64,000 nucleotides of DNA, taken from Halovenus amylolytica (GTDB lineage Archaea; Halobacteriota; Halobacteria; Halobacteriales; Haloarculaceae). Each line of letters opens with the position of its first letter. Positions within the stretch are counted from its first letter, which is position 1. Positions 1 to 8,810 of the stretch are shown one piece after another. Made by a program: the position numbers and the translations under genes. Under the pieces are notes generated by a model. The model had not been told where the DNA came from and searched no databases. It was given only the letters and a program-made list of their open reading frames with translations. The stretch covers positions 124,001 through 188,000 of the forward strand of contig SAYS01000004.1 in assembly GCA_004015825.1 (NCBI GenBank), given 5' to 3'.

Positions 1-1
1 T

Positions 2-1045
2 GTGACGCTGTTCGAACAGGGCAGACTGGGCAGCGGCGCGACCGGCCGCGCGGCTGGAATCTGTTACGACGCCTACGTCGACCAGCGTGACGCGGAGATT
101 GCAGCCCGATCGCTGGATCGGTTCCGCGAACTCGGAGTCCTGACCGAACAGCCCTACGTCTGGTTTGCCAGAGCAGATGACGAGGTTGCAGCAGCGATCG
201 AGTCCCACGTCGATGGGATGCAACGGGCCGGACGAGACGTCTCGCTGGTCGAACCCGCTGCTGTCTCGGAGCGGTTTCCGGGGCTGGTGACAGACGACGT
301 GACGACGGCCGCGATTGCCAGGAATGCTGGCTACGTCGACACGACGGAATACGTCGAACTCGTGGCAGCCCGAGCAGCAGATGCAGGTGTGAGTATCGAG
401 ACGCAGACTCCGGTAACAGTCACAGAGCAGGGGACGATCCAGACAGCCGACGGGTCACACTCTTTCGATGCTGTCCTCGTCACGGCAGGTGCAGGCACAG
501 TGGACGTGCTCGAAGCGACCGAGTTCGATCCCGCAGTCAGATGCTACCGGACGCAGGTTCTGGTTGCGAACTCGGCCGAGAGCGGTACGATCGGCGGAGT
601 GCCGATGTTCTACGATGCGTCAGAAGAGTGGTACGGGAGACCGACAGCGGATGGGGTTCTGGCCGGTGATGGCTCGGAGCTGTACGCCGGGCCGCCTGCC
701 GACTACGAACGGGAGACTGATGCCAGTTTCCGAACGGAACGGATGGCAGCGCTCGAACAGCGAATCGACGGGCTTGTGGAGATAAGCGACGCCTGGGCCG
801 GACTCTGTACTGCGACGCCGGACCGCGACCCACTGGTCGGGGAGTGTCTGCCTGGCCTCTACGTCGCGACCGGATTCTGTGGCCACGGCTTCATGCGGTC
901 GCCAGCGATCGGGGCAGCGATCGCAGAGCAGATACTCGGTGGCGATCCGATCGCAGGATTCGAGCCGACCCGTTTCGACGGGACCGAATCGATAGAGCTC
1001 CCGGTCGGCGTGACAGAGAGTGACGCTGAACAACAGTTCGAGTAA
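2..1045 (+). CDS. FAD-dependent oxidoreductase, DAO family (5' partial)
   Basis: The frame is open from the first bases and ends at TAA 1043-1045. It looks like the C-terminal 347 residues of a D-amino-acid-oxidase-type flavoprotein (DAO/SoxB/glycine oxidase family). The N-terminal GxGxxG dinucleotide-binding strand is missing, so the true start lies upstream of the window. Seen: the post-Rossmann stretch GSGATGRAAG near the start, and near the C-terminus GLYVATGFCGHGFMRSPAIG, the usual FAD-closing segment of this family. Known members oxidise secondary or tertiary amines such as glycine, sarcosine or dimethylglycine. The substrate cannot be read from the sequence. It converges on the next gene with only 5 bp between. 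Confidence 0.85.
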   Translation: MTLFEQGRLGSGATGRAAGICYDAYVDQRDAEIAARSLDRFRELGVLTEQPYVWFARADDEVAAAIESHVDGMQRAGRDVSLVEPAAVSERFPGLVTDDVTTAAIARNAGYVDTTEYVELVAARAADAGVSIETQTPVTVTEQGTIQTADGSHSFDAVLVTAGAGTVDVLEATEFDPAVRCYRTQVLVANSAESGTIGGVPMFYDASEEWYGRPTADGVLAGDGSELYAGPPADYERETDASFRTERMAALEQRIDGLVEISDAWAGLCTATPDRDPLVGECLPGLYVATGFCGHGFMRSPAIGAAIAEQILGGDPIAGFEPTRFDGTESIELPVGVTESDAEQQFE

Positions 1046-1050
1046 GCCAG

Positions 1051-1329
1051 CTACAGTTTGCTTTCGGCGTCTTCGGCCAGCTCTTTCATCCGCTTGCCGA
1101 CGCGGCCGGCATCCGAGAACTCGTCTTCGCTCATCGCGTTTGCGAGTGCGTTGCCGAGGACGAAGACGGCATGCTTGTGCTCACTTTTCGACATGTGGAC
1201 GTCGTCGGGTGTCACACCGACCTCGTGATACTGATCGAACAGACTCTCGTCGACCTGTTCGAGATCCTTGAAATAGTCCATGATGAGAACCATCTGTTCG
1301 TGGAGTTCGAGAAGCTCGTCTTTGTGCAT
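1051..1329 (-). CDS. UPF0058 family protein
   Basis: A 92-residue acidic, mostly helical protein beginning MHKDELLELHEQMVLIMDYF. It matches what I recall of UPF0058, a family confined to archaea and common in haloarchaea, with no established function. No membrane segment, metal motif or signal peptide is visible. The AT-rich run just upstream (1330-1345) probably holds its promoter. It is a single-gene unit facing the preceding oxidoreductase. Confidence 0.8.
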   Translation of the reverse strand: MHKDELLELHEQMVLIMDYFKDLEQVDESLFDQYHEVGVTPDDVHMSKSEHKHAVFVLGNALANAMSEDEFSDAGRVGKRMKELAEDAESKL

Positions 1330-1400
1330 GAGTATATATTAGACCGATAGTACCATAAGTTTGTTTGGAAGCCAATTCACAGGCTGTTGTGGATAGATGG

Positions 1401-1616
1401 TCAGAAAACGTACTCGTCTTCGTGACCCATCATGCCGTCTTCTTCGTATCCCGGCTCTTCGTCCTCGTCGATCGGCCCGCTCGTCTTGTAGGCTTTGAGT
1501 CCGGTCGACAGGAGGTCTTCGATCGCCTCCTCTCTGTTGAGAAACTCGCCTTGTTCGACGAGCTGGGCGATCTGCATTTCGAGATGTTCGGGGATCGTGA
1601 TCTCTACCTTGGGCAT
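1401..1616 (-). CDS. Ribbon-helix-helix (CopG-like) small protein
   Basis: A 71-residue protein. Residues 1-45 read as a ribbon-helix-helix fold: a short beta strand (PKVEITIPEHL) followed by two helices with the pattern FLNREEAIEDLLSTGLKAY. The tail is very acidic (EDEEPGYEEDGMMGHEDE). RHH proteins bind DNA as dimers through the N-terminal strand, so it is probably a transcription regulator. It resembles haloarchaeal families annotated DUF7120. A TATA-like run (TTTAAAT, reverse strand, about 1645-1656) sits 30-40 nt upstream. The target is unknown and no toxin partner is adjacent. Confidence 0.75.
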   Translation of the reverse strand: MPKVEITIPEHLEMQIAQLVEQGEFLNREEAIEDLLSTGLKAYKTSGPIDEDEEPGYEEDGMMGHEDEYVF

Positions 1617-1895
1617 CGCTTCAAACGTGCTAACACAAAGAACTATTTAAATCTGACGGGAATATGTGCAACTTACCGAAAAAGATTTTTCATAATCAAA
1701 AACATGGCGGACAGGGCCGCGACTAGCTGGATGGATGCGAGCCGATGATAAAAGTAGGATGTACATACTGTGGATGATCCCCCAGTCGTTTGCGGATCGT
1801 CCGGAGTATTCAGACAGCTGTCGCCGGCTCCCGAGTCCACAGAGGAGCGGGAATAACCGACGGTATCAAGCCTCCGGAGTCCTAACTGGAGGTAG

Positions 1896-3239
1896 ATGGA
1901 ACGAACGGTCGACGGGCAGACGGGGACGGCCGGGCGCGAATCGGTGTCCGTTCGCAGTTGTCCGCTCGATTCGGCAGCTGCATTCGCGTTGTTGGACGCC
2001 TTCGACCGGCCGCGGTTCGCATGGGCGAGTGAGTCGACAGTTACCGTCGCGAGCGGAAACGCGGCGACGATCACAGCCGATGGCCCACAGCGATTCGACA
2101 CTGTTCGGGCGGATGTCGAGTCCCTGTTCGACCGCCTGGCGACACCGTCCGAGACTCCCCACGCCGCAAGGCCCAGGCTGTTCGGAGGGTTTGCCTTTAC
2201 CGATACACACCGTGATCCCGGAGATGGCTCGCCCTGGGCGGGGTATCCAGGCGCGTGGTTCACACTCCCTGCCGTCCAGCTGACAGTCACACAGTCGGGG
2301 AGCTGGCTGACGACAGCCGCGGCTGGTCCTGCAAGCGAGGAGACCGCACAGAGCCGGCTGGAGCGGTGGCGCGACCGGGCCGGGACAGTACCGAGCCCGA
2401 CCGAGCAGGGAACACCCGGCGTGCTCTCGCGCAGCTACGCACCACCGCTTTCGGACTGGCAGCACGAAATTGCCGAGGCAACGGCGAAAATCGAGGCCGG
2501 CGAGCTCCGGAAAGTCGTGCTCGCACAGGCACTGACGACCGAACTCGAACGACCAGTCGACGCAACAGAGATGCTCTCCAGACTCGGGGACTCCTATCCG
2601 GACTGTTTCCGGTTCCTGTTCGAACCCGGGACAGGTGGTGCCTTCTTCGGGGCGACGCCGGAACAACTGGTCTCGGTCCGTGGCGAGACCGTCGAGACGG
2701 AGGCACTTGCTGGCTCGATCGGCCGTGGCGAGACGACCGAGGAAGACGAGTGGCTCGCAAGCCAGCTTCTGGAGAGTGAGAAGAACAACCACGAACACGA
2801 CATCGTCGTCGACACGATCCGGGACCAGCTGGAGCCGCTGACATCGGCCGTGGAGCCTGGCGAGCGAACGATCAGGAAACTCGCGAACGTCCAGCATCTC
2901 CAGACTCCGATCCACGCGACGCTGTCGGAGGACCGCCACGTACTCGACCTCGTCGAGGCACTCCATCCCACGCCTGCTGTCGGTGGATTGCCACCGGAGC
3001 TTGCACTCCAGACGATCAGCGAGACGGAGGTCTTCGACCGTGGCTGGTACGCGGCACCCGTCGGCTGGATCGACGCCGACGGCAACGGCACCTTCGCGGT
3101 CGCGATCCGGTCGGCACTCGCGCGTGAGAAGACTGCCACGCTGTTTGCCGGCGCCGGTATCGTCGCGGACAGCGACCCAGACGAGGAGTGGGACGAACTC
3201 CAGCTCAAGTACAGACCGATTCTCGACGAACTCACATGA
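1896..3239 (+). CDS. menF: Isochorismate synthase MenF
   Basis: A 447-residue chorismate-binding enzyme that converts chorismate to isochorismate, the first committed step of menaquinone synthesis. The C-terminal two thirds carry the family landmarks: ELRKVVLAQALTTEL, a FEPGTGGAFFGATPEQLV segment, LAGSIGRG, the acidic E-x-x-K-NNHEHDIVVDTIRD stretch, HPTPAVGGLP and the closing GAGIVADSDPDEEWDELQLK. The N-terminus is less conserved, as usual in MenF/EntC/PchA. Its stop overlaps the menD start (ATGA at 3236-3239), so the two are translated from one message. The MenD neighbour argues for menaquinone rather than siderophore or salicylate synthesis. The 279 bp upstream (1617-1895) hold only promoter-like AT-rich sequence. 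Confidence 0.95.
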   Translation: MERTVDGQTGTAGRESVSVRSCPLDSAAAFALLDAFDRPRFAWASESTVTVASGNAATITADGPQRFDTVRADVESLFDRLATPSETPHAARPRLFGGFAFTDTHRDPGDGSPWAGYPGAWFTLPAVQLTVTQSGSWLTTAAAGPASEETAQSRLERWRDRAGTVPSPTEQGTPGVLSRSYAPPLSDWQHEIAEATAKIEAGELRKVVLAQALTTELERPVDATEMLSRLGDSYPDCFRFLFEPGTGGAFFGATPEQLVSVRGETVETEALAGSIGRGETTEEDEWLASQLLESEKNNHEHDIVVDTIRDQLEPLTSAVEPGERTIRKLANVQHLQTPIHATLSEDRHVLDLVEALHPTPAVGGLPPELALQTISETEVFDRGWYAAPVGWIDADGNGTFAVAIRSALAREKTATLFAGAGIVADSDPDEEWDELQLKYRPILDELT

Positions 3240-4990
3240 CGGCGCCGAACCGGAACACACTCTGGGCCGAGAGCATCGTCTCCGAACTGGTCGCAAACGA
3301 TGTCGAATCCGTCTGTGTCGCGCCGGGAAGCCGGTCGACACCGCTGACCGTCGCAGTCGCGAACCACCCGGAGATCGAGGTGTACTCCCACCTCGACGAG
3401 CGGTCGGCGGCATTTTTCGCGCTCGGTCGGGGGCGGCGTACCGGAGAGCCGACCGCACTGATCTGTACGTCCGGGACAGCGGCGGCGAACTTCCATCCGG
3501 CGGTGATGGAGGCAAACGAGGGACGGGTCCCGTTGCTCGTCCTGACTGCCGACCGGCCACCCGAGCTACACGACAGCGGTGCAAATCAGACGACAGACCA
3601 GCAACGACTGTACGGCAACGCGGTCCGGTACGACAGGACACTCCCCGAACCCGAGGCGAGCGCACGGAAACTCCGCTCACTCCGGGTGACGGTCTCGCGG
3701 GCTGTCGGAGCGACGACGGGAACACCACCGGGGCCAGTCCATCTGAACGTTCCGTTCCGGAAACCACTCGAACCGACCCCCGTCGAGGGCGATATTCCGG
3801 AAGACTTCGAGCAGCGGCATCCGCTGGCCGCAGATGGCCGGGACGGCCCCTTCGTCGAGCGAACGGTCGGCGAGTCACAGCTGTCCGACCAGCAGATCGA
3901 CCCACTGGCGGCAGCAATCGACCGCGCTGATCGCGGGCTGATCGTCTGTGGGCCGGCGGCCCGTCCGACGCCAAGCCCAGACGCTCTCGCAGCGCTCGCA
4001 GAGCAGACCGGGTATCCCGTACTCGCAGATCCACTCTCGGGCCACCGGTTCGGCAGGCACACAGCATCGATCCCGATCTGTGGTGGCTACGACTCCTATC
4101 TCGACGGCTGCGAGTGGCCGGATCCGGATATCGTTCTCAGGTTTGGGGCGTCACCGACCTCGAAGAACCTCCGGAAGTATCTGGCGGGAACCGACACTCG
4201 CCAGCTCGTCGTCGATCCGGCGGGCGGCTGGCGCGAGGCGGAGTTTACCGCGACGGATCTCGTCGAGGCAGCACCCACGCCACTCGCGAGAGCGCTCGCC
4301 GGCCAGCCAGTCTCGTCCGGGCTGAACTCTTATAGGGAGCGATTTACCGGGACAGAACAGCGCTACTGGGAGACAGTAGAGAAGGCCTGTAAAAAGCAGT
4401 GGTTCGAGGGAGCTATCCTGAACCGCGTGGCGGACCTGTTGCCAGACCCCGCGACGTGCTTCGTCTCGAACAGTATGCCAGTCCGTGATCTGGACCGGTT
4501 CGGAAAACCGCAAGATGGCGAAATTACTGTTCTTGGAAACAGAGGCGTTAGCGGGATCGACGGAATCATTTCGACGGGACTCGGTGCCGGCAGCGCGACG
4601 ACCGATCCGCTTGTGATCGTGCTCGGCGACCTGGCCCTGTATCACGATATGAACGGGTTGCTGGCGCTGCAACGCTGTGGCGTCGACGCGACGATCGTGC
4701 TGATCGACAACGATGGCGGTGGCATCTTCCACAAGCTACCGATCAGCCAGTTCGACCCGCCGTTCACCGATCAGTTTCTCACCCCGCACGGCCTCGACTT
4801 TGCGCCGGTCGCCGACCTGTACGAGTTCGAGTATGTGACAGCAGCCGACCTCGGGGAGTTCGCCGATCTGTTCGAGGCCTCGGTTGGCACTGCTGGGAGC
4901 CAGATTATATCCGTCCAGACCGACTCGGAGCAGAGCCACCAGATCCGCGAACAGCTACACGAGCAGATCCTCGACGAACGGTCAGCGTGA
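3236..4990 (+). CDS. menD: SEPHCHC synthase MenD
   Basis: 2-succinyl-5-enolpyruvyl-6-hydroxy-3-cyclohexene-1-carboxylate synthase, a thiamine-diphosphate enzyme using isochorismate and 2-oxoglutarate. The length of 584 residues is normal. Seen: N-terminal APGSRSTPL and ICTSGTAAANFHPAVMEA in the pyrimidine-binding domain, VLTADRPPELHDSGANQT, and the C-terminal ThDP/Mg motif beginning LGDLALYHDMNGLLAL and closing NDGGGIF. I start it at the ATG overlapping the menF stop (MTAPNRNTLW) rather than at the longer reading 48 nt upstream, because that extension lies inside menF and lacks family similarity. No other men genes are in the window. Confidence 0.95.
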   Translation: MTAPNRNTLWAESIVSELVANDVESVCVAPGSRSTPLTVAVANHPEIEVYSHLDERSAAFFALGRGRRTGEPTALICTSGTAAANFHPAVMEANEGRVPLLVLTADRPPELHDSGANQTTDQQRLYGNAVRYDRTLPEPEASARKLRSLRVTVSRAVGATTGTPPGPVHLNVPFRKPLEPTPVEGDIPEDFEQRHPLAADGRDGPFVERTVGESQLSDQQIDPLAAAIDRADRGLIVCGPAARPTPSPDALAALAEQTGYPVLADPLSGHRFGRHTASIPICGGYDSYLDGCEWPDPDIVLRFGASPTSKNLRKYLAGTDTRQLVVDPAGGWREAEFTATDLVEAAPTPLARALAGQPVSSGLNSYRERFTGTEQRYWETVEKACKKQWFEGAILNRVADLLPDPATCFVSNSMPVRDLDRFGKPQDGEITVLGNRGVSGIDGIISTGLGAGSATTDPLVIVLGDLALYHDMNGLLALQRCGVDATIVLIDNDGGGIFHKLPISQFDPPFTDQFLTPHGLDFAPVADLYEFEYVTAADLGEFADLFEASVGTAGSQIISVQTDSEQSHQIREQLHEQILDERSA

Positions 4991-4993
4991 CAG

Positions 4994-5842
4994 TCAGGGC
5001 TGTCGGCTCGGTTTGATCGCCAGCCAGGTCAGGACCGAGAGACCGAACGGGAACAGGACTGCCGAAACGGCGAGAACGCCGTACAGTGTGAAGGGACTGA
5101 CACCGACGACTCCGAACAGTCCAATCGGCAACAGAACCGACCAGATACCGAAGACGACGATCCCCACCTGCGGGATACTCTGGAGATACGCGATGACCAT
5201 GATCGTACAGAATGCGACAGTGAGTTTCGCCGCGGTCGGAAATGGAGGGAAGAGCGCGCCAGCGAGTAAGATCGGATAGATGACCAACGTCGTCCCGAGG
5301 AGGACGATCGTCTGCTGTGAGTCGAACAGCCGGCGCATCTCGAACATCTCGTGGCCATCCCCGACAGTGTAGGATCGGTCTGTACCCCAGGTTTCGTGGG
5401 CGCTCTCGGCACCTGTCCCATCGGTCGACTGACTCCAGTTGGGACCAGCGTGCTGGGATGCCCGTTGCTGGCGAGTTCGGCTGTGATCAGTGGTCCCACC
5501 ATAGCCGGTGCTTGAGTTCCCTCCGGCACCGCTGCTCCCAGTGTGGGTGCGATCGCTGGCCCCCCGGTGGTCGCGTCCCGTCTGATCCCGGTCAGCATCG
5601 ACGCCTGGCGTGTCGGCCACACTGACGAACTGTTCGTGACCCAGTCTATCGTACTGGCTCCGTGTTTCGGCGTCCGTCAGCACATCCTTGGCCTCGATGA
5701 GCTGTTTCGTCCGCTCGCTGGCCGATCTGTCGTCGCTTACATCCGGGTGGGTCTCCTTGATCCGGTCACGGTAGGCTGCTTTTATTTCGTTCGTCGAGGC
5801 ATCCCGGGAGACACCGAGCAACTCGTAGTAATCCTCTGCCAT
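4994..5842 (-). CDS. J-domain protein with C-terminal membrane helices
   Basis: A 282-residue protein. Residues 4-70 are a complete J domain (YYELLGVSRDASTNEIKAAY, HPD motif at about residues 32-34, then the helix IV region ending YDRLGHEQF). A Gly/Ser/Thr-rich linker follows (about 80-165), then four or five hydrophobic helices to the end. The HPD motif predicts stimulation of a DnaK-type Hsp70 ATPase. The Gly-rich/zinc-finger/CTD architecture of true DnaJ is absent, so this is a membrane-tethered co-chaperone, perhaps recruiting Hsp70 to membrane substrates. A TATA-like TTTATATTTTG (reverse strand, about 5876-5887) lies upstream. It converges on menD 4 bp away. Confidence 0.85.
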   Translation of the reverse strand: MAEDYYELLGVSRDASTNEIKAAYRDRIKETHPDVSDDRSASERTKQLIEAKDVLTDAETRSQYDRLGHEQFVSVADTPGVDADRDQTGRDHRGASDRTHTGSSGAGGNSSTGYGGTTDHSRTRQQRASQHAGPNWSQSTDGTGAESAHETWGTDRSYTVGDGHEMFEMRRLFDSQQTIVLLGTTLVIYPILLAGALFPPFPTAAKLTVAFCTIMVIAYLQSIPQVGIVVFGIWSVLLPIGLFGVVGVSPFTLYGVLAVSAVLFPFGLSVLTWLAIKPSRQP

Positions 5843-6064
5843 CTATAGGACGGGCGTACCTGTGATAACGAGGAACAAAATATAAATCTGTAGGCAATTC
5901 AGGCCCGGTGCCAGACGGTGTACTGATACTGGTGGCTGTAAGAAATGAACGAATTTCGACCCGACGTGGGGTGAGTCGAACAGCGTGCAGCGATCCTCGT
6001 GAGCACTCGTTCTCACGGTGGTCGAATATTTGTCCGAATTGACAGCCACCAGTATGAACCAGCC

Positions 6065-6421
6065 TCAGCCACGATCTTCGACCTCGTCACCGACCACTGC
6101 GTCGACGACCTCCTCGGTGTCGGGATCGATGAGCAACCAGAGTTCGTCTTCGTCCATCTGTTTGGCACGCTCGCGGAACTCCCGCTGGATATCCTCGGCG
6201 GTCTCCCGGACGTCGCTCAGTGTGATCGGCTTCTCGACGCGCATGAGCAGTTCTTTCTCCGAAACATCGACAGAGTCCTCGTACCGGTCGCGCTTCGATG
6301 CGATGTAGCCACAGTTCGGACACGCCCACCCCGAGACGGCCTGCTTTAGCTCGGTCACGTAGATCACCTGCAGTCCAGTCCCGCAGTCCGGACACTCGAT
6401 ATCGGTCTGCTCTATCGTCAT
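6065..6421 (-). CDS. Small two-CxxC zinc-ribbon protein
   Basis: A 118-residue protein. I start it at the ATG giving MTIEQTDIECPDCGTG; a longer reading to 6520 adds 33 basic residues unlike haloarchaeal protein. Two cysteine pairs (CPDC at about 9-12 and CPNC at about 35-38) form a probable zinc ribbon. The rest is helical and acidic with no known catalytic motif. The family looks haloarchaea-specific and I do not recognise a role. It is a lone gene with a 222-bp space (5843-6064) downstream, where I see no feature. Confidence 0.7.
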   Translation of the reverse strand: MTIEQTDIECPDCGTGLQVIYVTELKQAVSGWACPNCGYIASKRDRYEDSVDVSEKELLMRVEKPITLSDVRETAEDIQREFRERAKQMDEDELWLLIDPDTEEVVDAVVGDEVEDRG

Positions 6422-6728
6422 CGTCCCCTCCACATACCTCGGTGGATGGCTTCGAGTACCTCGAATCTGTCGCCTGCCCGGTCGAGCGAAACGTTGATTA
6501 TGCGAGAGAATAACATACAAATGAAGCCCTGGTGCGTGGGGCTTCCGACGGGAACCACCGTCGCTCGGCTCCGGATATTGGCACCGCAGTCAAATCAGCG
6601 GGTCGCGGGGCTGACCGGCCGGCAGTTCCGCGACACTTTTTCGAATCAGGAGAGGCCGTCACTGCCTCCAGTTCACGGGGGCGGTCTTTTACGAACGCTT
6701 ACGAACCCGAGACTCCTACCTGCAGAGA
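6422..6728. other. Intergenic, divergent promoter region
   Basis: 307 bp between two divergent genes. A TTTTACGA box at about 6691-6698 sits some 30-38 nt before the methyltransferase ATG at 6729 and would suit a leaderless transcript. An AT-rich stretch near 6495-6520 may serve the zinc-ribbon gene on the other strand. No RNA gene or repeat is seen. Confidence 0.35.
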
Positions 6729-7604
6729 ATGAGTACGAAAGACCTCGACACAGACGAGGTCGCAGAGATCTACGACGAACTGCTCAAGACCTACGAGACG
6801 GAGTGGGCCTACCGTGGCCACCGGAGTCTCCATCTGGCGTACTACGACGACGACCACGACGAACCCGGCTCGGCGGCGATGAACACGATGCGGCTTCTCT
6901 CCGAGGCTGCCGAGGTCGATAGCTCGGATCGGATTCTCAACATCGGCTGTGGTGCCGGCGAGGACTCCGTCTGGAACGCACAGGCCTACGGCACCCCGGT
7001 CATCGGCGTCAACATCAGCGAGAGCCAACTCGAATTCGCCAGAGAAAACGCGGAGGAACACGGCGTCGAGGAACTGACGACGTTCAACTACGACAACTTC
7101 CAGACACTGGAGACGGTGGACGACGACTCCGTCACACTCGTCTGGGGTCTCGAAGCACTCTCACACTCCCCCGACAGGACGCAAGCCCTCGACTCCGCGC
7201 GGCGTGTCCTGACAGAAGATGGCCGCGTTGCATTTACTGATCTCTTTTTGCGGACGCCAGTCGAGACGCTGTCGGAGAGTGATCGGAAGAAAATCGAATA
7301 CATTGACGATGCCCTCGGGCTTCGGATCGGAGATATCGACGGCTTCGAGACGACTCTTCGAGAAACAGGATTCGAGAACATCGAAATCGAAGAGCTGACC
7401 GATGGGATCAAACCCTGTACGAAGCGCCGCCGGAAGTTCGCACGCGTCGCGTATCCGGTCGGACGGGTCATGGAAAAACTCGGACTTACCACGAAAATGC
7501 AGATTAACGGGCTCGCGGCTTCGTCGAAAATTCACAAACTCATCCAAGCAGGCGTGCTCGGCTACTACATGGTGACCGCAGACCGGGCCGAAACGACCAA
7601 CTGA
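6729..7604 (+). CDS. Class I SAM-dependent methyltransferase
   Basis: 291 residues with a complete Rossmann methyltransferase fold: motif I ILNIGCGAGEDSVW (about residues 71-84), motif II acidic residues in the GTPVIGVNISESQLEFA segment, motif IV WGLEALSHSPDR, and motif VI EDGRVAFTDLF. The N- and C-terminal extensions resemble the small-molecule methyltransferase group that includes UbiE/MenG-like, tocopherol and sarcosine methyltransferases. A menaquinone ring or a methylated osmolyte are possible substrates, but nothing in the sequence decides this. It stands alone and converges on the Hsp20 gene. Confidence 0.8.
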   Translation: MSTKDLDTDEVAEIYDELLKTYETEWAYRGHRSLHLAYYDDDHDEPGSAAMNTMRLLSEAAEVDSSDRILNIGCGAGEDSVWNAQAYGTPVIGVNISESQLEFARENAEEHGVEELTTFNYDNFQTLETVDDDSVTLVWGLEALSHSPDRTQALDSARRVLTEDGRVAFTDLFLRTPVETLSESDRKKIEYIDDALGLRIGDIDGFETTLRETGFENIEIEELTDGIKPCTKRRRKFARVAYPVGRVMEKLGLTTKMQINGLAASSKIHKLIQAGVLGYYMVTADRAETTN

Positions 7605-7609
7605 ACCCC

Positions 7610-8008
7610 TTAGACGTCGATACTGGTCGATTCGTCGACCCGTTCGAAGACGACTTCGAGGACACCGTTGTTGTACGTCGCGTCCGCCGAGTGTTCGTCG
7701 ACTCGACCCGGGAGCGAGATCCGTTCGTTGTACTGCCGATCAGACGCGTTCGCATCGAGATGGAGCATCTCCCCGTCGCATTGCAGGCCGATCGCATCCT
7801 TGTCGACACCCGGAATGTCTGCGATAACGCGGATCTCCTCGTCGTGTTCGTGGAGATCGAAGTGGATATCTGTCTCACTTTCGCCAGTGTTGTGCCCGGA
7901 GTTGTGTTCGAAATTAAAGTTTGCCTCCGGACCCATCATTTCGTTCATCATACGCTCGATCTCGTTGAAAAACTCGTCGAACGGGTCGTCCCTGTCGTCG
8001 TCTCTCAT
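7610..8008 (-). CDS. Hsp20/alpha-crystallin small heat-shock protein
   Basis: 132 residues. The N-terminal arm is rich in D/E/M/N (DDPFDEFFNEIERMMNEMMG) and followed by an alpha-crystallin domain from about residue 45. It keeps the IADIPGVDKDAIGL strand and the closing NNGVLEVVF (the GVL signature of the domain end). The C-terminal I-x-I tail is reduced to SIDV. These proteins hold unfolding proteins for ATP-dependent chaperones. A TATA-like CTGTATAGG (reverse strand, about 8024-8032) lies just upstream, giving a leaderless or nearly leaderless message. Confidence 0.9.
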   Translation of the reverse strand: MRDDDRDDPFDEFFNEIERMMNEMMGPEANFNFEHNSGHNTGESETDIHFDLHEHDEEIRVIADIPGVDKDAIGLQCDGEMLHLDANASDRQYNERISLPGRVDEHSADATYNNGVLEVVFERVDESTSIDV

Positions 8009-8126
8009 ACCAGTTTATACGCCTATACAGTTGAAAAACCTTCGGCAAATACCCGATTTGTCTGTCAGGAACGCGCCCGCGACAGATATCCCGACGCCTT
8101 TTGTATCCGACCATCCTATCTCGGCC

Positions 8127-8774
8127 ATGGACGATCCGTTACAGCGTGTTGCGATCCCCTGTCCGGCCTGTTCACCGGATAGCGAGACCGTACACGAGAT
8201 ACTCAAGCCCGGTGGGCAGGCGACAGTGCGATGTACAGCGTGTAGTCACGTACACAAAGAACAGCTGCCAGAACAGCAAACCGAAACGAAAGACGTCGTG
8301 GTCTCACAGGACGGCGAGTCGTTTTCCGCGTCGGTCGAGGTACCGACCGACGAGTCGCTCGCGGTCGGTGAAGAGTTCCTGCTCGAAACGGACGAGGCGA
8401 TCATGACGGTCCGGATCACGAGTCTCGAAATCGACCAGGGTCGTGAGGAGGAAGCCCCGGCCGAGGAGGTTCAGACCATCTGGACACGCGGCGTCGGCAA
8501 CGTCTCGGTCAACGTGACCGCTCACCCGAAAGGTGGCGGCCACGACGAGACCCGCAGTTTTTCACTGCAGGTTCCCGGCGACTACGAGTTCACGGTCGAC
8601 GAGACGGAGGAACTCGGCGGCGAGGAGTTCACCGTCGAGGGAATCCTATTGCGGGACGACGCGACGGGCTACGAACACGAGAAGCTGGATTTCGAGGGCG
8701 ATATGGCGATTGCGAAAGATATCAAACGCCTGTACGCCAGAGATCAGTCGACCAGCGCCTGGTCGGCCTGGTGA
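8127..8774 (+). CDS. HVO_0476-type zinc-finger protein
   Basis: 215 residues. The start is the ATG giving MDDPLQRVAIPCPACSPD; an open frame 459 nt further upstream is antisense to hsp20. Two cysteine pairs (CPAC and CTAC, about residues 12-40) make an N-terminal zinc finger. The remainder is beta-rich and acidic with SVEVPTDESLAVGEEF and a WTRGVGNVSVNVT segment. It fits the haloarchaeal family named after HVO_0476, of unknown function. It lies 36 bp before pcm on the same strand and could be co-transcribed with it. Confidence 0.75.
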   Translation: MDDPLQRVAIPCPACSPDSETVHEILKPGGQATVRCTACSHVHKEQLPEQQTETKDVVVSQDGESFSASVEVPTDESLAVGEEFLLETDEAIMTVRITSLEIDQGREEEAPAEEVQTIWTRGVGNVSVNVTAHPKGGGHDETRSFSLQVPGDYEFTVDETEELGGEEFTVEGILLRDDATGYEHEKLDFEGDMAIAKDIKRLYARDQSTSAWSAW

Positions 8775-8810
8775 GAACCGGCGAAAGACGACCAGTATCA
8801 ATCCAGACCG

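Noticed and set aside
1866..4067. Long reverse-strand open frame (733 codons) opposite menF-menD
   Set aside because: Arginine/serine-rich composition typical of an antisense shadow of a GC-rich gene; menF and menD on the forward strand have full family motifs.
5843..6049. 68-codon reverse open frame upstream of the J-domain gene
   Set aside because: No similarity, not acidic, and no promoter spacing; it lies in promoter sequence.
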